Of a stretch of 64,000 nucleotides of DNA, positions 35,701 through 43,131 are shown piece after piece. The translations under genes were made by a program, and so were the position numbers. Below the pieces are notes generated by a model. It was not told where the DNA came from. It searched no databases and saw only the letters and a list, made by a program, of their open reading frames with translations. The DNA comes from JACKAQ01 sp965227145 (GTDB taxonomy: Bacteria > Calditrichota > Calditrichia > RBG-13-44-9 > J075): positions 4,340,001 through 4,404,000 of the forward strand of contig OZ245730.1 in assembly GCA_965227145.1 (NCBI GenBank), read 5' to 3'. How positions within the stretch are numbered: the first letter of the stretch is position 1; every line of letters begins with the position of its first letter.

Positions 35701-36333
35701 ATCCGGATAAAACGGATCGTTGGTGAGAATAAATTCGCGGTCTCTGCTATCGTCCATCCACCAGAAGCTTTCCTGATCAGCGTTGAACTGGCCTTTTCCG
35801 AAGAAACCGTTCCACTGGTTTTCCCAACCCGGATCGCTGACATCGTTCAGACGATCGGGCCAACGGTTTGGCCATGTATCGGAAAGATGGCTCATCGCCA
35901 CCAACTGGCTGTCCGGATCGCTCGATTCGCGGGCAAACTGCGGCAACGGTTCCCATCCCCAAAAATCGTTGGGATCGTTGGGATTGTATTCGTTACTGCC
36001 CCGGGGGCCGTCCGATACGGTAACCGGTGTGAGCATCCGCCCGCTCGGCAAACGCACCTGTGCACCGACCATCACACTAATGTCACCCACATATTCGTGA
36101 CCGGAGTTGATCGGCCATTCGCCACCAAAGTCGTCTGCACGGCCGGAGCGGCGACCGATAAAGCCATAGTTAAAATATGAGGTGCGCACCTGGTTACCAC
36201 TGTGCACATTACCTGCACGGCTGTTAATATCACCGCGTATGGTTTGGTAAAACGGCGTTTGGGTCTGCCCTTCAATTGTCATCAGCAAAATGACAAACGC
36301 CGTTGCAGCGATGAATGTAAATATGTTTTTCAT
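32794..36333 (-). CDS. Large secreted protein with calcium-site-like repeats and sorting domain, partner of the TonB receptor
   Basis: 1179 residues. Signal peptide at 1-25. Residues about 40-330 include QVRLPSGRMLTPVTVSDGPRG and SSVRGFQWSQALAQNTLFWLYEVTN. A block at about 400-480 is rich in DG-x-DNNGNGLIDE-type acidic loops (NDGIDNNGNGLIDEDNP, DLIDNDGDWNAGTDD) like calcium-binding repeats. An FN3-like region (about 640-760) precedes the C-terminal domain (NIKVVPNPYVATAIW to GKFAIIK). No enzyme motif is seen. It is encoded 18 bp after the TonB receptor and before the PorV-like gene, so it may take the place of a SusD-type binding protein; that is inference. Confidence 0.75.
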   Translation of the reverse strand: MKNIFTFIAATAFVILLMTIEGQTQTPFYQTIRGDINSRAGNVHSGNQVRTSYFNYGFIGRRSGRADDFGGEWPINSGHEYVGDISVMVGAQVRLPSGRMLTPVTVSDGPRGSNEYNPNDPNDFWGWEPLPQFARESSDPDSQLVAMSHLSDTWPNRWPDRLNDVSDPGWENQWNGFFGKGQFNADQESFWWMDDSRDREFILTNDPFYPDSADQTRGGLGLVSSVRGFQWSQALAQNTLFWLYEVTNVGTTDYNKAVFGVIVGTIIGGDGDTGDDNSRFELAEDITYSWDNDGSGNSGGTIFSPVDVLGYAFLESPGNQVNGIDDDSDGNGSGGDVLDANFLRPKIVTSGMDVVSIDYTTANSERELISFPAEGLTYIVNSDTFTINVGDTLIELIGNGFDDNLNGLIDENPEINDGIDNNGNGLIDEDNPQIGRLFINYFTGEGLDNPMIDEGRDDLIDNDGDWNAGTDDVGLDGQADTFDEGEGDGVPTSGFRLDPVTGRSIDTGLPGEPNIDKTDIDESDQIGLTSFFLFKPFNLIRLRNDGQLWDVLTPGYLDDVLQNDDVDFIYGTGYFPLRAKQTERISLAFFFTKGSISNQGTDLDPAVKAELFRVKRTVQTIYNNDYNFAKAPLIPKVVAVPGDNSVTLYWDKISETSFDRLSLVATGDGFDFEGYKVYRATFPSFDETGVVTNVFGSRVADVPIAQYDLVNDYQDFFPEIDDQGGTFYLGENTGLVHTYVDSTVKNGFTYFYAVTAYDRGVLQGDETLFPAETAKFAAIKTTGDVDLAQNVIQVRPEAPVAGYSAPELSAVEHVSGDGTGQVIFEVIEPLSLKDGNEYELSFDDTTRTNQRGNTPKVQTYGFTVTNLTSGDTLIFNDTKLGTDATIFEGLKLQILNDPTLVGNTSLATWSNTDPELLKAAFWGKFSAGSIQGEIYPANYQLEITEPAAGDTASGISGVGLPPASPKVVTNYRVKNVSENRYVEFNHYDLPAGDANGILDQSDLVIIFEYDDKVDNKYFTSGALRMDVGTATTVLPNPGDVLTLPLGGSKAFLSYDKFRITVNKAPSVNEAQAKTDLENIKVVPNPYVATAIWEPRNNFSNGRGERSIHFIHLPKECTIRIFNVRGELVDTIEHSSSLNDGTADWDLLTKDNIEVAYGIYIYHIDAPGVGQSTGKFAIIK

Positions 36334-36351
36334 TCGTTTACCTTTTACGTT

Positions 36352-39102
36352 TTAGAAACCCAGGTTAAACCCAACTTGGATACGGCGCGGCTCAGTGTAA
36401 AATTGCGGCTGAACCAGAAATTCGGGATCTGCACTGCCCTGGGTTGTATTTTGCAGTGTGTATGTTGCCCGGCCAGAGTCGCCCCAAACGGATTGTTCGC
36501 CACGGCTATCCAACAGGTTGTAAATTTTGGCAAACAGCGATACGTTCATATTGTTAAATCTGATATCACGGAAAATCTGGAGATCAAAGGTTAACAGGTT
36601 CGGGCGTCGCTCGCTGTTTTCAGCTAAGCCGGATTGAATGCTCGATCCGCTGGTTGCAGCTGTCAGCACTTGCGGCGTATATGGCAAACCGGATTCGAAA
36701 CGCCCCAGAATGCTGGTGCCCCAACCGCCAATGCCAATATAAACGTTGCCGTTCAACACGTGGCTGCGATCCCAGTCCAGCGGGATAATTTCCCGGCGCG
36801 GCTCGCGATTGGCCTGGGCATCGTTAAATGCATCTGCCGGATCGGAGGAGTTGCCCTCTGCCACCTGAAATGTGTAATCCACATTTGCCGAAAAATTGCT
36901 GGAGAAACGTTTTTTGAATGCGATGGTCAACCCGCGGATGTTTGCGTAATCGCGGTTTTCGTATTTGCTGTAGGATACATCCGGTGCGTAGGTAATTTGC
37001 AACGGCGATGTTCCCACCCAATCGCGAATGTCACGGTAAAAACCGGTGATATCCACGCCGATATCTTCCGTCAATTGCTGTTGTAAACCGATTTCGTACA
37101 TCACGGTTTTCTGGGCATCTAAATCGGAGTTGCCGATCAGATTGCCGGAGCCGTTCTGGCGGGTCACCCGGAATTCCGGGTTGTCATACAGCAACCGGAA
37201 TTCGGGAATCTGCAAAAAGTGCCCGTAAGAAAAGTGCACAACGCCCTGACTGCTGATGGGATAAGCCACACCCACACGCGGGGAAACCTGCACTTTGCTG
37301 GATGGATCGTCATACCAAATGGCTTCGCGCTCGGCGAATGTCAAATCCTGGTTCGCGGAAAGCAGCGGCGACTGGATGTTCGGATCCAGCGGATCCGCCA
37401 GCACCCGGCCATTGGAATTGAAATAGTCCAACCGCAAACCGATGTTCACGATAAAATCTTCGTATTCCATTTTATCCTGAACGTACACCGAAAACTCTTC
37501 CGGTTCGAAGGTATAAGCCGTAAAGTTCGGATCGTTAATTCCCGGTTTTACAGCGGTAAACAGCGTGTCGCTCAGGTTCGAATCGATAACATTAAATTGC
37601 TCGTAACTCAGCCTGTGACGACGGGCTTCGATGCCGGCTTTCATCAAATGTTTGTCGGTAACCTGTGCGGTAAAATCAAATTTGGCAATCTGTGTCCGCG
37701 TAATTCTGTTGAAATGTTCATTTTTTTGACCACCGATGGAGAAATTCAGCGAGGGCACAGAAAACTTGTCATTGTTTGTGTAACGGCTATCGGAAGGATT
37801 TTCGTACACATATTGGGTAAATTCTTTTTCGAACTGGGAGAATTTGAGCGTATAAAATGCCCGGTTGTTCAGGGTGTGATCCAGCGATACCGTTCCGTTG
37901 TATCCGGTTTGGAATTTGCTGTAATCTCCATCCGGATTAAATTTATAGAAGTGGTCATAATCGCGGAATTCACGGTCTTCGTAATTGAATTTCACCCGAG
38001 CTTTGATAAGGTTGGTCAGTTGGTAGGTCAGGTTTGCCTGCCCGCTATACCACGATTCGGAATTCATCGGAACGATGGAACCATCGCCCGGTGTGCCCAA
38101 CACCTCAAAACGATTGCTGGCGCGAACCAGCGTGGTATCGCCATTGGCACGCCAATCCCGCCGGCCGTACAAATAGCCTTCGTTGTAGAAACGCCGGAAA
38201 TTCACAAAAAATCGTCCTTTGGATTTGGTGCCGGGAATCGGCCCATCCAGGCTGGCGTTAACATTATATATTTGTGAGGGCGCGACATCGTCGAGATTCA
38301 GATAAACCTGATCGTTCGCATTCGGGTCAAACGCATCCGTTGCGCCGTAGCTATCGTTGGAAAAATAATCTCCGGCATACGCCGAGATGTTTCCGGTAAG
38401 CTCCGAACCGCCTTCTTTGGTAACAATATTAATAATACCGGACATCGCCTGCCCGTATTCAGCGTTAAAAGTTCCGCTGATAACCTGCAAACTCTGAATA
38501 GCATTATTTTCGATTTCGACAGCGTTGCTGCCGTCAAAAGCATCCGTTACCGAAACACCATCCACCCAATAGGCAACTTCCGATGAACGACCACCGCGAA
38601 TGTGGAAACCGCCACCTTCGCCACGGGTTACACCAGCCTGCAATTGGAGGACATCCTCAAATTCTTCAACCGGGATGTTGGCAATCTCATCCGCGCTAAC
38701 TTCCGCTTGCGATGAGGTCAGGTCCCGGCGAATCACTTCGCGATCGGCGACAACTTCAACCGTTTCGCCAAGCTCAACCGACGCCTCTTCCATTTTAGCG
38801 CTCAGTCGGGTTGTAAAATCGACGCTGACATTTACGGCAGCGATGCGGACATCCCTGTATCCAAGATATTGAAACAAAACATTATATGAACCCGGCGGCA
38901 CGTTGAGGATGAGATAGGAACCATCAAGGTCTGTCGTAGCACCTAAAGTTGTTCCTTCCAAAATTACGTTAACCCCGATTAGGGGTTCGCCGTTTCCATT
39001 ATCGGTGACGGTACCGACGATTTTGCCCGTTGTCCCGGCATAAATTGAAAGGGAAGCAAACAGCAAAACACACAATACCCATACTATACGGTTCACCTTC
39101 AC
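36352..39102 (-). CDS. TonB-dependent outer membrane receptor with carboxypeptidase-like regulatory domain
   Basis: 916 residues starting at GTG, with a strong AGGAGGTG five bases upstream. Signal peptide (1-22), a carboxypeptidase-regulatory-like beta-sandwich (about 25-100: GKIVGTVTDNGNGEPLIGVNVILEGT), a plug domain (about 115-230: FHIRGGRSSEVAYWVDGVSV, AEYGQAMSGIINIVTKEGG) and a barrel ending in the aromatic RRIQVGFNLGF. This is the SusC/CirA layout. It is the first gene of the starch unit, so uptake of malto-oligosaccharides is inferred from the company it keeps. TonB, ExbB and ExbD are not in the window. Confidence 0.9.
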   Translation of the reverse strand: MKVNRIVWVLCVLLFASLSIYAGTTGKIVGTVTDNGNGEPLIGVNVILEGTTLGATTDLDGSYLILNVPPGSYNVLFQYLGYRDVRIAAVNVSVDFTTRLSAKMEEASVELGETVEVVADREVIRRDLTSSQAEVSADEIANIPVEEFEDVLQLQAGVTRGEGGGFHIRGGRSSEVAYWVDGVSVTDAFDGSNAVEIENNAIQSLQVISGTFNAEYGQAMSGIINIVTKEGGSELTGNISAYAGDYFSNDSYGATDAFDPNANDQVYLNLDDVAPSQIYNVNASLDGPIPGTKSKGRFFVNFRRFYNEGYLYGRRDWRANGDTTLVRASNRFEVLGTPGDGSIVPMNSESWYSGQANLTYQLTNLIKARVKFNYEDREFRDYDHFYKFNPDGDYSKFQTGYNGTVSLDHTLNNRAFYTLKFSQFEKEFTQYVYENPSDSRYTNNDKFSVPSLNFSIGGQKNEHFNRITRTQIAKFDFTAQVTDKHLMKAGIEARRHRLSYEQFNVIDSNLSDTLFTAVKPGINDPNFTAYTFEPEEFSVYVQDKMEYEDFIVNIGLRLDYFNSNGRVLADPLDPNIQSPLLSANQDLTFAEREAIWYDDPSSKVQVSPRVGVAYPISSQGVVHFSYGHFLQIPEFRLLYDNPEFRVTRQNGSGNLIGNSDLDAQKTVMYEIGLQQQLTEDIGVDITGFYRDIRDWVGTSPLQITYAPDVSYSKYENRDYANIRGLTIAFKKRFSSNFSANVDYTFQVAEGNSSDPADAFNDAQANREPRREIIPLDWDRSHVLNGNVYIGIGGWGTSILGRFESGLPYTPQVLTAATSGSSIQSGLAENSERRPNLLTFDLQIFRDIRFNNMNVSLFAKIYNLLDSRGEQSVWGDSGRATYTLQNTTQGSADPEFLVQPQFYTEPRRIQVGFNLGF

Positions 39103-39607
39103 GAGGGCACCTCCTGAATACGGTGAAATAATGATGATTATTTATTTAGCGAATTATTCCAAATTATAAAAAACGCACAACTTTACCAACCCGTAAGCAA
39201 CAAAAAATAGTTTGCCAATGGGCTAGAACCGGATGACTGGTACGCCCGGTATTTGCAAAAAAAATGTGGGGGTTAAACGTATTAAGCGTGTGTAACAGTT
39301 TATCGCGTTTGGACCTCCGGTAATACTTGAAACAAATTGTATTCTTTAAAATAATAAGTGAAACGAAATTCACTTTAATTTATTGACAAAGTTGATCGCC
39401 AAAAAAAGTTCGAAAATCGAGAACTTTTGTCGCATTTGGCAAAACGTCACTCCAAACTGAGTGTCCAATTTTATGCAGAGGAAAATTCATAGTCAAGAAA
39501 AAATTTTTTTGCGGTTTTATTCAGCTGATGTTGCGGTAAATATTTTGAATGAATAGTTGCCAGACAACTGTTTAAAATCCATTCATAAGCTCATCGCCCA
39601 CCAAAAC
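39103..39607. other. AT-rich intergenic region upstream of the TonB-receptor operon
   Basis: 505 bp without a recognisable gene. It holds a likely terminator for the PpiC gene (39401-39428). On the minus strand there is a TATAAT (39169-39174) with a weak TTGGTA 15 bases before it, which could start the starch operon. The promoter is not well supported. No small RNA or operator is clear. Confidence 0.55.
39401..39428 (-). terminator. Probable terminator after the PpiC-type gene
   Basis: On the minus strand AAAAGTTC and GAACTTTT pair around a loop and run into TTT. It is AT-rich and 180 bp past the stop at 39608, so it could also be chance, but its position suits separation from the starch operon. 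Confidence 0.5.
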
Positions 39608-40993
39608 TTACCAGCTATAATTACTCCGAAGCACCATCGGGATGGCCTGAACAGGCTTCTCGAGATCAGCCGGTTTTACATCCTGAAATAAATTCGCCGT
39701 GTCAACCGTGGCCGGATTTTCAGCTTTGACGCGCTCGTACAACGCGCGACGCTGCGCCCATTTTTCAGGATTTTCCTCTTTATACGCCACCAGTTGAATA
39801 CGCCGGAGAAACTCGCTAGCCAACACCGATCGCCGCCAGCGTTCGACTTCCTGCTCAACCGGTTTGGCCTGATCGTATCCTTTTTCGCGGGCGATATCCA
39901 GCAAATAATTATCGCGGGCCATATCGATGATGTGGCTCGACAGCGCACCGCGATCGTATAATTTTTCCGGGCGCTGCATCGGCGGCATCCGGCGAATTTG
40001 ATCCAGAAATTCCAGCACCGTCCAGCTTCCGCCGGTAAATTCTACCAACGTTTCGTTGAGGAATTCATCCGAATCACGGGCAATTTTCAGCAATTGCAGA
40101 TCGTCCACAGACGGCGCGGGCAACGGCGATTCGCGTCGCTGCATGCGCAAATGGGTTTGGTTCACCTGCAATAATTTGGTGAGAACTTCGCCTTTTATCG
40201 TCACAGATTTTCCCGTAAGTGCCTGTTTTACATAAGCCTGGCTTTGCCGCGTGGCCCGTCTGCTCCGCAGCGAATTGACATACGTTTCCTTATTTTTCTC
40301 AAAATAATCGCGGCTCAAAAAAACATTTTGTTTGATGTCTTCAACCTTCATCACATGCCAGCCAAAGCTGGATTGCAACGGCTGCGTCGGCATTCCCAAC
40401 CGGGCGTTGTAAACGCTGTCCACCAGCAGCGGATCGAGCGATGTGACGGTCAACCAGCCCAAATCACCACCGTTAGCAGCCAGCACGCTGTCCTGAAATG
40501 CTTCGCCGGCGAGCGACTCAAACGACTCACCGTTTTGCAAACGGTCGTAAAACTGTTGGGCCTGTTCGCGGCTTTCCGCAAAAAGGTGTCGCACTTTTAC
40601 TTCAATATTTTCACGTTTGTATTCCGTCCACGCCTCGTCGTCGGTCACCGGTAATTGTTCCCAAATCTCTTTTCGATAGAGATATTTCAACGTTTCGCGG
40701 TTGCGGATGTAGTCCACTTTTTCCAGAATTTCCGGCGATTCATCCAGTCCGTCCGCCTCTGCGGAAAGGAACAAATGCACCCGGTCGTTCAGATAATCCA
40801 TTTGCTGCAACCGCGCTTCCCGCTCGGTGATATTGGACGGATGTTTCGGCATCGTGAGGTAACTGAACAAAAATTCGTCATACGAAATTTGTGTATCGCC
40901 AACAACAGAAACCACATTTTTAGGCAACTCTTTTTTTTCGCAACCTGTCCAAATTAACAGGATTGCCAACACTATCAACAATTTTACATTCAT
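39608..40993 (-). CDS. Peptidyl-prolyl isomerase (PpiC/SurA-like) lipoprotein
   Basis: 461 residues from the ATG at 40993, which gives a lipoprotein signal (VLAILLIWTGC, Cys18). The longer frame would start inside the upstream gene. A SurA-type N-terminal helix domain is followed by a parvulin domain at about 130-230 (KVRHLFAESREQAQQFYDRL, GGDLGWLTVTSLDP, PLQSSFGWHVMKVEDI). A helical C-terminal half follows. Such lipoproteins help fold secreted and outer membrane proteins in the periplasm. It lies 16 bp after the SGNH gene, so the two are probably co-transcribed and translationally close. Confidence 0.85.
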   Translation of the reverse strand: MNVKLLIVLAILLIWTGCEKKELPKNVVSVVGDTQISYDEFLFSYLTMPKHPSNITEREARLQQMDYLNDRVHLFLSAEADGLDESPEILEKVDYIRNRETLKYLYRKEIWEQLPVTDDEAWTEYKRENIEVKVRHLFAESREQAQQFYDRLQNGESFESLAGEAFQDSVLAANGGDLGWLTVTSLDPLLVDSVYNARLGMPTQPLQSSFGWHVMKVEDIKQNVFLSRDYFEKNKETYVNSLRSRRATRQSQAYVKQALTGKSVTIKGEVLTKLLQVNQTHLRMQRRESPLPAPSVDDLQLLKIARDSDEFLNETLVEFTGGSWTVLEFLDQIRRMPPMQRPEKLYDRGALSSHIIDMARDNYLLDIAREKGYDQAKPVEQEVERWRRSVLASEFLRRIQLVAYKEENPEKWAQRRALYERVKAENPATVDTANLFQDVKPADLEKPVQAIPMVLRSNYSW

Positions 40994-41009
40994 TAAAATC
41001 ACACTTAAG

Positions 41010-43076
41010 TTATTGATTTTGATGCTGATACACACGGATTTTCGACATCAGTTCCCGCGAGGAAGGGTAATCGGGCATCAGTTTCAGGGATTGTTGCAGC
41101 GCCGCTTCTGCTGCCGGGAAATCCCGCAAATTGGCGCAACTAACGCCGAGTAAATAATACATTTCCGTGCGTTGCAGCACCGTAAAAATTTCATCCGCAT
41201 CATCGCCGGAAAGCGCTTTTGTGAGGTGCTTCCGGGCAGCGTTAAAATTATTCAACGCCGCAAAAGAACGCCCTAACCTTGCGGAAATCAGCAGGTTATC
41301 GGGTGTCATTTCCAACGCTTTTTCGTACCAGAAAATAGCGTTTTTGAAATCTTTATTAAGCATGTTCATGTCGCCCATTTTCATCACCGGCAACACATTT
41401 TCCACAAAGCGCAGCCGCACGGCACGGTATTCAAGTTCCGCCAATTTATATTGTTCCCGGGCGGCGTAAATTTCCGCCATTTCGTAATGCGATTGCTCCC
41501 ACGGCGAATTATTTTCGAACCGTTTGATGGCGATTGTTCTGGTTTCCGGCGTGCTGTGCGGGGCGTAATTTGCCAGCGTCACATTTTTTTCCGGGAATGG
41601 CCAACGGTTGATCAACCAGAAATTTCGCAGATAACCGAATTCGAGATCGAGATCAGTTACACCGCCATCGTCCGTCCGGAATTTGTTGAGAATTTCGGGA
41701 ATTTTGGGCGTAATCAGGTTTCTCTGCCAGCCGATCGGTTTTGGCGGATTGATAATTTGAATCGTTCGCAACGCTTCTGTCAGGGTTTGCGCCATCAACC
41801 GGTAGCCATCAAAATTGGGATGCAAGTGCTCTAAAAACAGCTCTTTACCGGTGATTTTTTTAGCGCTTCCGGCGCGGAAAACGGATGCCATATCCACCAG
41901 CGGCACATCTTCCGACATGGCAATTTCGGTGATAATTTCGTTGAATTTTTCCGGTGCGCGAAACCGCAGCAAATCAAAATCTTTTGCCAAAACGAACGAT
42001 TTTTGGGCGGCAACACTATCACCGAGCGCCAAATGCACCTGCCCGGCGAGGTAGTACGCCAACGCATGCGTGGTATCGATTTCCATAATTTCGCCGAACG
42101 TTTTCAGCGCGGCTTCCGGATAGCCACTTGCCAGCAATCGTTCGGTTTCGGTGAGCAATCTATCGGCGCGCCGCCGGGCCCGCTCATCCAGATCTGCCGA
42201 AAAATCCGCCACAAACGGGCGCTGATCTTTGAGATTGGAGACCAATGTACACAATATTATAGGCACATTTTTGGCTTTCGCCAGTTGCACAATTTCGGTC
42301 AGATTTGCCGCAAAATTGTCGCAGGCGGTTTCAAATGTGCCGGAATTGAGCGGGATGGTTTGTTCGCCGGCCATTGCGTGCATCATCGATTTTTGCTGTT
42401 CCGCATCGCCGGCCGCCGCCGGGGAAATCCACCCGATAATTTGCTGCATCAACTGAAATGTGCGCATCCGCCGCAGTTGCAAATACCAGCGGATCAGCGT
42501 GCGATTGTTGCCCACATTTTGGGTGGAACCGACGCCCATCGCGCCGTAAAATTCGTTGTGCCCCATGTAAACGATCAGCCCGTCCGGCTGTAATTCCAGC
42601 ACTTCCGGCAGCAAATCCAGCACAGTGTAGCTGTTCACCGCAGCGATGCCCAAATTGACGGCTTCCGCCCATCCGTCGAACAACTCATTCCGCAACCGGT
42701 ACTGCAACTGGAACGGAAAAGTAACGTTCATTTCAAACGGAAATCCGGCAGTGGTGGAACCGCCGACGCAGAACAATCGCATCGTTTTTTCGGGCTTTTC
42801 GATGTCAAAATATTCCGCGAGCGGTTGCGGTGTTTTGTCCGGCGGCAAATTGAAATATCGCCGCCCAACCTCCGTATTCACTACGTATCGCTCTTTCCCG
42901 AAAATTTCTGCGGTTTTGACGAGCGGGTAGCTGTCGCCGAATCCAAAGAGCCGCAAACCGAGTTCCAGCAGCACAAAAAAAGCTACCGGGATCAGTAGCA
43001 TCAGCACAAAAAAGAGAGATTTTTTCAGGTATTCTTTCACTGTGAAAAGAAAACCTTTGTCAGATTTTTTTGCCAT
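41010..43076 (-). CDS. Membrane-anchored SGNH hydrolase with TPR repeats, paralogue A
   Basis: 688 residues from the ATG at 43076 (a TTG nine bases upstream is the only longer start). One N-terminal helix (about 20-42) anchors the protein. SGNH blocks: Ser107 in VGGSTTAGFP, Asn174 in YMGHNEFYG and His419 in EHLHPNFDGY, with Glu416 where other members often have Asp. A TPR-like helix pair (about 300-370) is inserted inside the hydrolase domain between blocks III and V. Four or so TPRs (about 530-680) end the protein. The substrate is unknown; family members are esterases or acetyl-hydrolases, often of cell-surface glycans. Clear paralogue of the next gene. Confidence 0.82.
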   Translation of the reverse strand: MAKKSDKGFLFTVKEYLKKSLFFVLMLLIPVAFFVLLELGLRLFGFGDSYPLVKTAEIFGKERYVVNTEVGRRYFNLPPDKTPQPLAEYFDIEKPEKTMRLFCVGGSTTAGFPFEMNVTFPFQLQYRLRNELFDGWAEAVNLGIAAVNSYTVLDLLPEVLELQPDGLIVYMGHNEFYGAMGVGSTQNVGNNRTLIRWYLQLRRMRTFQLMQQIIGWISPAAAGDAEQQKSMMHAMAGEQTIPLNSGTFETACDNFAANLTEIVQLAKAKNVPIILCTLVSNLKDQRPFVADFSADLDERARRRADRLLTETERLLASGYPEAALKTFGEIMEIDTTHALAYYLAGQVHLALGDSVAAQKSFVLAKDFDLLRFRAPEKFNEIITEIAMSEDVPLVDMASVFRAGSAKKITGKELFLEHLHPNFDGYRLMAQTLTEALRTIQIINPPKPIGWQRNLITPKIPEILNKFRTDDGGVTDLDLEFGYLRNFWLINRWPFPEKNVTLANYAPHSTPETRTIAIKRFENNSPWEQSHYEMAEIYAAREQYKLAELEYRAVRLRFVENVLPVMKMGDMNMLNKDFKNAIFWYEKALEMTPDNLLISARLGRSFAALNNFNAARKHLTKALSGDDADEIFTVLQRTEMYYLLGVSCANLRDFPAAEAALQQSLKLMPDYPSSRELMSKIRVYQHQNQ

Positions 43077-43131
43077 AGCGATCAATATTACTCAAATTTG
43101 GCTCGTTTGTCAACAGAGCGGGTGATTGGCG

